A DNA stretch of 5,283 nucleotides, taken from contig JAWWBG010000173.1 in NCBI GenBank assembly GCA_033721095.1, forward strand, positions 1 through 5,283, written 5' to 3'. This document shows positions 1 through 5,283 of the stretch, piece by piece. Positions within the stretch are counted from its first letter, which is position 1. Each line of letters starts with the position of its first letter. This DNA is from JAWWBG01 sp033721095. GTDB lineage: Bacteria; Actinomycetota; Nitriliruptoria; Nitriliruptorales; Nitriliruptoraceae. The notes under the pieces were generated by a model that made no database searches, was not told where the DNA came from, and worked only from the letters and a program-made list of their open reading frames with translations. The position numbers and the translations under genes were made by a program.

Positions 1-269
1 AGCGGTGCCCCGGTTTCGTCGACGGCCGTCAGGGACGGGACCATGGCTGCGACGCAGAGGGCATCGAGACCGTCGACCTGCGCCCGGAGCTCCTCCAGGG
101 CTCGGAGCGGACCGGTTCGCCACGCGGTGGCGTCGTGCTCGAGCCGGCCGGGGGCCGGCGTCCGAAAGCCGTGCACGACACGGGAACGCCCGACGACCGA
201 GCCGGTGTCGTCGACGGCGACGGCCTTGACCGACGTCGTGCCGACGTCAATGCCGGCGGTCACCGCCAT
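1..269 (-). CDS. FGGY-family carbohydrate kinase, N-terminal part (cut by window edge)
   Basis: Reading leftward from the ATG at 269-267 gives 89 complete codons without a stop, then the window ends, so the C-terminal four fifths of a normal ~480-520 residue kinase is missing. The protein opens with the FGGY/actin-fold phosphate-1 signature: residues 6-15 read GIDVGTTSVK, followed by AVAVDDTG, with Asp8 and the Gly/Thr loop in place for ATP. Further on, RLEHDATAW (about 42-50) and the stretch around AAMVPSLTAVDETG (about 73-86) match the usual first-domain pattern of xylulokinase, fuculokinase and related enzymes. Such kinases transfer phosphate from ATP to a sugar or ketose in the cytoplasm. 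The start is supported by GGAAGG six bases upstream. It is divergent from the sensor-kinase operon. Together with the dehydrogenase and class II aldolase further right it suggests a sugar catabolic locus. The family is clear, but the substrate cannot be told from this fragment. Confidence 0.9.
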   Translation of the reverse strand, partial: MAVTAGIDVGTTSVKAVAVDDTGSVVGRSRVVHGFRTPAPGRLEHDATAWRTGPLRALEELRAQVDGLDALCVAAMVPSLTAVDETGAP

Positions 270-275
270 GTCGTG

Positions 276-281
276 CCTTCC
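276..281 (-). promoter_or_regulatory. Ribosome binding site of the FGGY kinase
   Basis: On the minus strand GGAAGG lies six bases before the ATG at 269-267. It favours this ATG over the in-frame GTG two codons later, although both would keep the ATP-binding motif intact. Confidence 0.6.
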
Positions 282-290
282 ACGGGGCGA

Positions 291-296
291 AGTATG
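291..296 (-). promoter_or_regulatory. Possible -10 box for the FGGY kinase
   Basis: The minus strand reads CATACT here, matching TATAAT at four of six positions, in an otherwise GC-dominated intergenic region. It sits 21 bases before the kinase ATG, which would give a short leader of about 15 bases that still includes the GGAAGG ribosome site. No convincing -35 hexamer is found 16-18 bases upstream, so the call rests on the -10 alone. Confidence 0.35.
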
Positions 297-382
297 ACGC
301 GTGGCGCCCGCGACGCCGGCTGCGGCGGCCGCGCCGGGCTGCACCCCGGTGCCGCCTCCACACGTGTCGCGCCGCTCCTCAA

Positions 383-401
383 CCTGCCGGAGTGTGGCAG
401 G
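383..401. repeat. Inverted repeat CCTGCC-N7-GGCAGG upstream of the sensor operon
   Basis: A perfect 6-base inverted repeat (383-388 and 396-401) with a 7-base spacer lies 24 bases before the first sensor-kinase start and just ahead of its ribosome binding site. The two half sites are 13 bases apart centre to centre. It could be a binding site for a dimeric regulator, or a small hairpin in the mRNA leader. It is not followed by a T run, so it is not a typical terminator. In GC-rich DNA a 6-base dyad can occur by chance, hence the modest confidence. Confidence 0.35.
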
Positions 402-409
402 ATTCGCAC

Positions 410-416
410 GAGGTGA
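410..416 (+). promoter_or_regulatory. Strong ribosome binding site of the first sensor gene
   Basis: GAGGTGA is a perfect complement to part of the 16S rRNA 3' end and lies eight bases before the ATG at 425. This decides the start: in-frame GTG codons at 392 and 413 would lengthen the protein by 11 or 4 residues but lie upstream of, or inside, the Shine-Dalgarno sequence. Confidence 0.75.
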
Positions 417-424
417 GGGGGCCG

Positions 425-2005
425 ATGACCGCCGAAGTCGACCAGCGTGATGGGCAGCGGGACGGCAGCCTGGGGACCGATTTTCTCGACGGCCTCATGC
501 TTGCCCGGTACCGGCGACTCGGGCCGCGCTACATCGACTGGTACCTGCGGGTCGCCTACGTGTTCTCGGCGGCGACCGTCGCCCTGGCCATCGTGCTGTT
601 CATGGGCTTCGTCGTCGATCGCCCCGACGTCGCCTGGGCAGCCGCAACGCTGCCGGTCGTGTGGAACCTGGTCTATGGCGAGGCCGTCATGGTCCCGGTC
701 CTTCGCCGGACGGCACGGCCTCTGCGCGACTGGTTGGCGGGTCAGCGCGACGAGGACAGCACGCGGGCGGCGTGGCAGGTGGCTCGACGGCTGACGTTCC
801 TGCTCGGCCGGCAGGCGTTCTTCCTGGCCTTCCTCGGCGTCTCGATGCCGTCGGTCGTCTACCTGCGATTGGCCTACGACATCACGCTCCCGGAGATGGG
901 CTTCGCTGTCCTCGGCGTCATCTCGTTCGGCACGTGGCTGCTGTTCATCGGCGTGCTGGTGGGTGAATCGTGGCTGCGCTGGCCGCGGCGTGACGTGACC
1001 GCCCACCTTGGCAGCTTCGCCGACGACGAGCGCGAGGTCCGCGCTCCGATCGCACGCAAGCTGCTGGTGATGTTCCACCTGGTCAGCCTGCTCACGGGTG
1101 CATTCGTCGGCGTGTCTGCGTCGGCCGGGGGGGCGGACACCGCCGACCTGGTCGTGATGATCCTCCTCACCGGGGTGTTCACGTTCACCACCGGTGGCCT
1201 GTTGGCGTGGCTGATGACTCGCTCCGTGGTCGCCCCGGTGACAGACCTCGTCGAGGCGACGCGCCGCGTCCGCGAGGGGGAGGTGGGGACGCGGGCACCC
1301 GTCACCAGCAACGATGAGATCGGTCGGCTCGCGGTCGCGATCAACCGCATGCTGGACACGCTCGGGGAAGTCGACGCTGCCGTGCGCGAATCGAGTGTGC
1401 GCGTTGTCAGGAGCGCCGACAGCGAGCGACAGCGGATCGAGCGTGCGATTCGTGACGGTGCCAGTCACGAGCTGTTGCAGGTCGAGGAGCGCTTGTCGGC
1501 GCTGCTGGGGGCGTCCGACGACGTGGTCGTGGAGGAGATCGACGCCACGATCGACGACCTCATGGCCACCCTCGATGGTCTCCGGACCCTCGCTCGGGAG
1601 CTCAATCCGATTGCGCTGGAGACGGACGGCCTGCAGGTCGCCCTCGATCGATTCGCCGAACGGTCCCGGCTGGACATCGACGTCCGTGTCTCGACGAATG
1701 CCCTTGACGAACGGCATGCGGTCAGCGCGTGGATCGTCACGACGGAGGTGCTCGCCGCGATCGCCCGGGACGTTTCGGCCAGCAGCTGTCGCGTCGAGAT
1801 CGAGGCCGATGGGAACGAGCTGCGCATCAGTGTTCGCGGAGACGGCAAGGCGATGGGGGCGCTGGCCGCCGACACCGGGTTCCTGGCGGCGTGCGATCGA
1901 GTGGAGGCGTTGGGTGGCTCGTTCGTCATGCGGCCGCGTACCGAGGGCGGGCGGGAGTTCCTCGCGACGTTGCCGCAGCGGATGCTGGCCGAGGCCGTGC
2001 CATGA
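425..2005 (+). CDS. Degenerate (pseudo) sensor histidine kinase: six membrane helices, HAMP, inactive HisKA_3/HATPase region
   Basis: A 526-residue membrane protein. Predicted helices lie at about 43-64, 70-93, 125-147, 158-180, 213-231 and 242-264, with only short loops, so there is no large extracellular sensor domain. A HAMP linker follows (about 265-315, containing the NDEIGRLAVAINRML pattern). The dimerisation helix keeps the NarL-type consensus around ERQRIERAI, but the phospho-accepting His is Arg343 (codon 1451-1453, CGT). The DxxxQ phosphatase motif is DxxxH (Asp344, His348). In the ATPase domain Glu441 remains, but the N-box Asn is Ala445, the usual Lys-His is Arg448-Asp449, the DxGxG Asp is Gly472 and its last Gly is Ala476. 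In the G2 box only Gly485 survives of the key glycines, although DRVEALGG is kept. The reading frame is intact and the membrane part well kept, so it is not a simple decayed gene. It probably cannot autophosphorylate. I infer a sensing or allosteric partner of the next gene, its full-length paralogue, which it overlaps by 4 bases. Confidence 0.85.
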   Translation: MTAEVDQRDGQRDGSLGTDFLDGLMLARYRRLGPRYIDWYLRVAYVFSAATVALAIVLFMGFVVDRPDVAWAAATLPVVWNLVYGEAVMVPVLRRTARPLRDWLAGQRDEDSTRAAWQVARRLTFLLGRQAFFLAFLGVSMPSVVYLRLAYDITLPEMGFAVLGVISFGTWLLFIGVLVGESWLRWPRRDVTAHLGSFADDEREVRAPIARKLLVMFHLVSLLTGAFVGVSASAGGADTADLVVMILLTGVFTFTTGGLLAWLMTRSVVAPVTDLVEATRRVREGEVGTRAPVTSNDEIGRLAVAINRMLDTLGEVDAAVRESSVRVVRSADSERQRIERAIRDGASHELLQVEERLSALLGASDDVVVEEIDATIDDLMATLDGLRTLARELNPIALETDGLQVALDRFAERSRLDIDVRVSTNALDERHAVSAWIVTTEVLAAIARDVSASSCRVEIEADGNELRISVRGDGKAMGALAADTGFLAACDRVEALGGSFVMRPRTEGGREFLATLPQRMLAEAVP

Positions 2006-3522
2006 ATGTCGCGGCCATCGACCAGCGACTGACCGACCTCTACGAGCGGCACGGCAGTCGCGCGCTGGACCGGTTGTTCTGGGCCACCACCATCTTCAGC
2101 GCCGCTGCCGCGCTGGTCGTCGCGCTCGTGACCGTTCGCTACCTCCGGGGGTCCACCGTTGCCAGCGTCGGAACGGTGCTGGGACTGCCGGCACTCGTCC
2201 TGCTGGCCTCCGGGCTCGTCGGGTACCGGGTTTGGAAGGACGCGACCGCCCCGATTCGCGACTGGCTCGACGGGACCCGCGATCCCCGAACAGCCCGGCT
2301 CGCCCAGGATCGCACCCTTCGTCACGCAAACTTCGTCTGGTCGCTCGGGCTCGTCGTCGGGCTCGTCGCTGTCGTCGGTCCGTACGTCCTGTACATGTGG
2401 CAGGTCTTCGCTCTCGATGGCGCCGAGGTGGCGGTCGTCGGAGCCATCTGCCTGGCAGCAGCCGTCTGGGTGTCGGTGCTGTCCATCCTCGTTGCCGACG
2501 TCTACTACCGGCCCGTCCGAACGGCCCTCGCCGCGGAGGTCGGCGGTGGCTCGCTCGACTCGGCCCACCAGGTGTCGATCCGTGCGAGGATCCTCGTGTC
2601 GATGCCCCTGATCAGCCTGCTCACGGGCGCCGTCGTGGCGATGGCCCGCACGTTCGCCGACGGCAACATCGACGAGCTTGCCCGCCTGCTGTGGATGTCG
2701 GGCGTGACCAGTCTCACGATGGGCCTGTTGCTGACCATCGCCTTCACGCGCGCCCTGGTCCGACCGCTGGCAGACATCGTGGCCGTCGTCGAGCGCGTCG
2801 AGGCGGGCGACCACTCCGCTCGCGTGGACGTGACGACCGACGACGAGTTCGGACTGCTCGCGATCACGTTCAACGAGATGCTCGCCGAACGCGAGCAGGC
2901 CGACAGGCGCCTCCGGGCACTGCGAGCGCGGATCATCGACGCCGCCGACGACGAGCGTCGCAGGATCGACCGCAACATCCATGACGGAGCGCAGCAGCGA
3001 CTGGTGGCGCTCGTGCTGCGCCTCCGCATGCTCCGCGAGGTCGCGCCGGAGGGTGGCTGGGACAAGACCGTTGCCGGCGTGATCGAGGAGATCCGGGCGG
3101 CCCGTGGTGAGCTCCAGGATCTGGCCAGTGGCCTGCTGCCGGCGGCGCTCCGGACGGGTGGTCTCAAGCCGGCCCTCGAGGACCTCGTGACCCGGTGTCC
3201 GGTTCCCGTGGAGATCGCCGTGGCGAGCGAGCGGTTCTCGGAGACGGTCGAATCGACCGTCTGGTTCATGGTGGCCGAATCGCTCGCCAACATGTCCAAG
3301 CACGCCCGGGCACGCGCCGCCTCGGTCGCCGTCCAGCGACAGGGTCGCGAGCTTGCCGTCCTCGTTTCCGACGACGGCGAAGGAGGGGCGAACGCCTCTG
3401 GCGGCAGTGGCCTTGCTGGCCTGGCCGACCGGATCCAGGCGTTGGGTGGGAGCCTGGACATCCAGAGTCCTCCGGGACGGGGCACGCGGCTGTTGGCCTT
3501 GCTGCCCGACGTGGTGGAGTGA
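2002..3522 (+). CDS. Sensor histidine kinase, NarL/HisKA_3 type, with six membrane helices and HAMP
   Basis: A 506-residue membrane kinase starting at the ATG that overlaps the previous stop (ATGA), with GAGG seven bases upstream. Predicted helices lie at about 27-48, 53-78, 111-134, 143-165, 197-215 and 232-252, followed by HAMP (about 250-299). The dimerisation helix reads ERRRIDRNIHDGAQQRL, with phospho-acceptor His327 (CAT, 2980-2982) and an intact DxxxQ phosphatase motif (Asp328, Gln332), so both kinase and phosphatase activity are expected. The X-region LQDLASGLLP is typical. The ATPase domain is complete: N-box ESLANMSKHA with Glu426, Asn430, Lys433 and His434; G1 box DDGEGG from Asp457; G2 box GSGLAGL at 468-474; then DRIQALGG and a GRGTRL end. 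It should phosphorylate a NarL/LuxR-type response regulator, but none is encoded in the window. The same layout and shared motifs (RDWL-GxRD after helix 2, SLLTGA in helix 5) mark it as a tandem paralogue of the preceding gene. The ligand is unknown. Confidence 0.92.
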   Translation: MNVAAIDQRLTDLYERHGSRALDRLFWATTIFSAAAALVVALVTVRYLRGSTVASVGTVLGLPALVLLASGLVGYRVWKDATAPIRDWLDGTRDPRTARLAQDRTLRHANFVWSLGLVVGLVAVVGPYVLYMWQVFALDGAEVAVVGAICLAAAVWVSVLSILVADVYYRPVRTALAAEVGGGSLDSAHQVSIRARILVSMPLISLLTGAVVAMARTFADGNIDELARLLWMSGVTSLTMGLLLTIAFTRALVRPLADIVAVVERVEAGDHSARVDVTTDDEFGLLAITFNEMLAEREQADRRLRALRARIIDAADDERRRIDRNIHDGAQQRLVALVLRLRMLREVAPEGGWDKTVAGVIEEIRAARGELQDLASGLLPAALRTGGLKPALEDLVTRCPVPVEIAVASERFSETVESTVWFMVAESLANMSKHARARAASVAVQRQGRELAVLVSDDGEGGANASGGSGLAGLADRIQALGGSLDIQSPPGRGTRLLALLPDVVE

Positions 3523-3525
3523 GCG

Positions 3526-3539
3526 CCGGCGGTGGCCGG
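3526..3539 (+). terminator. Small hairpin after the sensor operon, weak terminator candidate
   Basis: CCGGC-GGTG-GCCGG forms a perfect 5-bp GC stem with a 4-base loop four bases after the stop codon. An outer pair, GAGCGC (3521-3526) with GCGCTC (3546-3551), could enclose it, though the two stems compete for base 3526. There is no T tract, so Rho-independent termination is doubtful. It may only stabilise the 3' end or partly reduce read-through into the dehydrogenase. Confidence 0.2.
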
Positions 3540-3541
3540 GC

Positions 3542-3570
3542 GTGAGCGCTCGGGTCCGCCGTGGCATCAT
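3542..3570 (+). promoter_or_regulatory. Possible promoter for the dehydrogenase/aldolase operon
   Basis: GTGAGC (3542-3547) and CATCAT (3565-3570) are separated by 17 bases, and the -10 candidate has an upstream TGG resembling an extended -10. The -35 matches the TTGACA consensus only at its central TGA. If used, transcription would begin near 3577 with a leader of about 20 bases to the GTG at 3597. This would also argue against the upstream GTG at 3561 as the start. The alternative is read-through from the sensor genes. Confidence 0.22.
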
Positions 3571-3596
3571 GCGGCACCCTCGACCAGCGGGCCGAC

Positions 3597-4577
3597 GTGG
3601 CCGATGACCGTCCGACCGTCCTCGCGACGGCCCCGCTGCGCGGTGAGGGGCTCGAGCGCCTGATGTCGCGGGCGAACGTCGTGCTCGACCCCTGGATCGA
3701 TCACGCGCCGCTGAAGTTGCACGGCGAGGAGGAGCTCGCGCAGCGCATCGACGAGGAAGGCGCCACGATCCTCGTCGTCGAGGCCGACAGCTGCAAGGGC
3801 CCGGTCCTCGAGCGGCCGCTCACGGTCATCGCCAGTACGCGCGGCGAGCCGACCAATGTCGACCTCGACGGGGCCACCGAACACGGCATCCCCGTCATCC
3901 ACGCGCCCGGCCGCAACGCGGACGCCGTCGCGGAGCTGACCATCGGGCTGATCTTCGCCGCCGCTCGTCACGTGGTCGCCTCCGATCGTGATGTCCGGGC
4001 CGGCGAGATGTTCAAGGACGGGCTGATCCCCTATCAGCGGTTTCGGGGCTGGGAGCTCAACGGACGAACGCTCGGCCTGGTCGGGCTCGGCGCCATCGGC
4101 CGCGCCGTGAAGTGGCGCGCCGAGGGGTTGGGCATGACCGTGATCGCGCATGACCCGTACGCCGACGACGCCACCCACGACCTGGACGACCTCGCGGCCG
4201 AAGCAGACGTCGTCTCGCTCCACGCGCCGCTGCTGCCCGCCACCGAGGGCATGTTCGGCGCCGACCAGTTCGCCGCGATGAAGGCGGGAGCGGTGTTCGT
4301 CAATGCGGCGCGAGCCGGCTTGCACGACGAGGAGGCATTGGTCGCCGCGCTGGCCGAGGGGCGCCTGGCGGCCGCCGCCCTCGACCATTTCGCCAACGAG
4401 TACATGGACCCGTCCCACCCGCTCTGCACCATGGACAACGTGGTGCTCACGCCACACATCGGCGGGGCCACCTGGGACACCGAGGTCAACCAGACCACGA
4501 TGATCACCGATGACATCGAGCGCATCCTGGCTGGCGAGCGCCCCGAACGACTGGCCAACCCGGAGGTCTTCCAGTGA
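3597..4577 (+). CDS. NAD-dependent D-isomer-specific 2-hydroxyacid dehydrogenase
   Basis: A 326-residue cytoplasmic enzyme of the phosphoglycerate/2-hydroxyacid dehydrogenase family (usual length ~310-340), expected to interconvert a 2-hydroxyacid and a 2-ketoacid. The catalytic triad is complete: Arg239 in NAARAGLHDEEAL, Glu268 in LDHFANEY and His287 in TPHIGGAT. The Rossmann fold shows GLGAIG (163-168), with Asp186 at the end of strand two (VIAHDP), favouring NAD over NADP. The Pro that usually follows the catalytic Glu is Tyr, and the usual DVF is DHF, which hints at a subfamily with its own substrate. There is no C-terminal ACT or allosteric domain, so it is probably not the serine-biosynthesis enzyme. 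The start is uncertain: GTG 3597 places the first strand (PTVLATAPLRG) at residue 6 as in relatives I recall, whereas in-frame GTG 3561 adds 12 unremarkable residues. Neither has a good ribosome site. The gene overlaps the aldolase by 4 bases, so the two probably act in one pathway. Confidence 0.88.
   Translation: MADDRPTVLATAPLRGEGLERLMSRANVVLDPWIDHAPLKLHGEEELAQRIDEEGATILVVEADSCKGPVLERPLTVIASTRGEPTNVDLDGATEHGIPVIHAPGRNADAVAELTIGLIFAAARHVVASDRDVRAGEMFKDGLIPYQRFRGWELNGRTLGLVGLGAIGRAVKWRAEGLGMTVIAHDPYADDATHDLDDLAAEADVVSLHAPLLPATEGMFGADQFAAMKAGAVFVNAARAGLHDEEALVAALAEGRLAAAALDHFANEYMDPSHPLCTMDNVVLTPHIGGATWDTEVNQTTMITDDIERILAGERPERLANPEVFQ
4562..4567 (+). promoter_or_regulatory. Ribosome binding site of the aldolase, inside the dehydrogenase end
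   Basis: GGAGGT lies six bases before the GTG at 4574, within the last codons of the dehydrogenase. This fixes the GTG start and, with the GTGA overlap, indicates coupled translation of the two genes. Confidence 0.7.
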
Positions 4578-5236
4578 GTGACACGCCAGCCCTGACTGAC
4601 GCGGAGTTGCGCGCCGAGGTCCTTGCGGTTGCCAAGGAGCTGTTGGCCAAGGGCCTTGTCGAGGGCACCTCGGGCAACGTGTCGGCGCGACTGTCCGACG
4701 GCACGATCTGCATCACACCGTCATCCGTGCCCTACGAGACCATGACCCTCGACGACCTGGCCATCATCGACGCCGACGGCGAGCAGATCGGTGGGGAACG
4801 GACCGCGTCATCCGAGAAGGGCCTGCATGTCGCCTGCTACCAGGCCTTCCAGGAGATCAACGGCTGCCTCCACGCCCATCCGGTGCACGCGACGATGTTC
4901 GCGGTGGCGCGCCGGCCGATCCCGGCCGTCCTGGACGAGTTCGCGATCTACGTCGGCGGGGACGTCCCCGTCGCCGAATACGCCCAGTCGGGCACCGACG
5001 CCGTCGGCGAGGCGGCCGTCAACGTGCTCGGCGAGGTCGGTGCGGCACTGATCGCCAACCACGGCATGGTCGCGATCGGGCCCGACCTGCGCAAGGCCCT
5101 CGCCATCACGGCGCTGGTCGAGCGCTCCGCGAAGATCGTCCAGGGCGCCGAGCAGCTCGGCGAACTCACGAGCGTGCCCGACGAGGTCAACACCAACTTC
5201 GCCGCCGTCTACCAGTGGGTGCGCAACAACAGCTGA
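4574..5236 (+). CDS. Class II aldolase/adducin-family protein (FucA/AraD-like, zinc-dependent)
   Basis: A 220-residue cytoplasmic protein, the usual size for L-fuculose-1-phosphate aldolase and L-ribulose-5-phosphate 4-epimerase relatives. The phosphate-binding loop GTSGNVSAR is at 31-39, with a second phosphate-contacting Ser pair just before the catalytic acid in SSEKGLH (Glu81). The three zinc-binding histidines are present: His100 and His102 in HAHPVHA and His163 in ANHGMVAIG. By analogy with FucA it should cleave a phosphorylated ketose, or a related sugar acid, into a three-carbon phosphate (typically dihydroxyacetone phosphate) and an aldehyde. Epimerase or decarboxylase activity also exists in this family and cannot be excluded. 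The start is GTG, overlapping the dehydrogenase stop, with a strong GGAGGT site. An FGGY kinase would be a natural supplier of the phosphorylated substrate, and one lies at the left edge of the window. No isomerase or transporter is visible here. Confidence 0.9.
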   Translation: MSDTPALTDAELRAEVLAVAKELLAKGLVEGTSGNVSARLSDGTICITPSSVPYETMTLDDLAIIDADGEQIGGERTASSEKGLHVACYQAFQEINGCLHAHPVHATMFAVARRPIPAVLDEFAIYVGGDVPVAEYAQSGTDAVGEAAVNVLGEVGAALIANHGMVAIGPDLRKALAITALVERSAKIVQGAEQLGELTSVPDEVNTNFAAVYQWVRNNS

Positions 5237-5263
5237 CCCGCCCGATCGCCGCGGCGTCCCGAG

Positions 5264-5269
5264 TAGCCT
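5264..5269 (+). promoter_or_regulatory. Possible -10 box of the next rightward gene
   Basis: TAGCCT fits the TANNNT pattern of GC-rich actinobacterial -10 elements and lies in the 47 non-coding bases after the aldolase. No clear -35 is seen 16-18 bases upstream, and the downstream gene is outside the window. Confidence 0.22.
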
Positions 5270-5283
5270 GACCCTGACGCGCG

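Noticed and set aside
1466..1468. His348 of the first sensor as a relocated phospho-acceptor
   Set aside because: It lies five residues after the normal His position, at the place of the phosphatase Gln, on a different helix face, and the ATP site is also broken, so autophosphorylation there is unlikely.
260..1717. A 485-codon open frame on the minus strand opposite the first sensor gene
   Set aside because: Its composition is His/Gln/Arg/Asp-rich without motifs, it overlaps the FGGY kinase start and the divergent promoter region, and the plus-strand frame encodes clear membrane helices and HAMP.
1314..2984. A 556-codon plus-strand open frame crossing the junction of the two sensor genes
   Set aside because: It is a frame-shifted shadow rich in Arg, Ser and Pro with no domain signal, and it runs through conserved kinase motifs in the wrong frame.
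1465..3570. A 701-codon open frame on the minus strand opposite both sensor genes
   Set aside because: It is antisense to two well-supported kinase genes, has low-complexity Arg/Asp/Gly/His-rich composition and no recognisable domain, and is expected from the codon bias of GC-rich genes.
3567..4457. A 296-codon minus-strand open frame opposite the dehydrogenase
   Set aside because: It is antisense to a gene with a full catalytic triad and Rossmann motif, and shows no family features of its own.
5247..5256. Palindrome CGCCGCGGCG after the aldolase as a terminator
   Set aside because: It has no loop and no T tract, so it cannot form a normal terminator hairpin; such GC palindromes are common by chance here.
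1..5283. CRISPR arrays, tRNA or rRNA genes, insertion sequences, attachment sites
   Set aside because: No direct repeat arrays, cloverleaf structures, transposase motifs or terminal inverted repeats were seen; nearly all of the window is accounted for by five protein genes.

Overview
The window is GC-rich, densely packed bacterial DNA with short intergenic gaps, 4-base stop/start overlaps, GTG starts and strong G/C bias at third codon positions. The protein styles (six-helix HAMP sensor kinases of the NarL/HisKA_3 type, and an actinobacterial-looking hydroxyacid dehydrogenase/class II aldolase pair) suggest an actinobacterium. I cannot name the genus from the sequence alone.

Layout. Positions 1-269 (minus strand) hold the first 89 codons of an FGGY-family carbohydrate kinase, which continues off the left edge. 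Positions 270-424 are a divergent intergenic region with a plausible -10 box for the kinase, a CCTGCC-N7-GGCAGG inverted repeat and a strong ribosome binding site for the rightward genes. Positions 425-2005 and 2002-3522 (plus strand) are two paralogous membrane sensor-kinase genes that overlap by 4 bases. Positions 3523-3596 are a short gap with a small hairpin and a possible promoter. Positions 3597-4577 encode an NAD-dependent 2-hydroxyacid dehydrogenase. Positions 4574-5236 encode a class II (zinc) aldolase, again with a 4-base overlap. The last 47 bases are non-coding and may carry the promoter of the next gene.

Function. The FGGY kinase, hydroxyacid dehydrogenase and class II aldolase look like parts of one sugar or sugar-acid catabolic route: phosphorylation, oxidation or reduction, and retro-aldol cleavage. 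The true substrate cannot be read from the window. The two sensor kinases sit between the divergent kinase gene and the dehydrogenase/aldolase operon, with no response regulator visible.

Most interesting point. The two sensors share the same layout (six membrane helices, HAMP, HisKA_3-like helices, ATPase domain), but only the second has the catalytic residues. The first has Arg in place of the phospho-accepting His, Ala in place of the N-box Asn, and a broken DxGxG loop. It therefore looks like a pseudo-histidine kinase made in tight translational coupling with its active sister. This suggests a heteromeric receptor in which the dead subunit senses or modulates and the live one signals.
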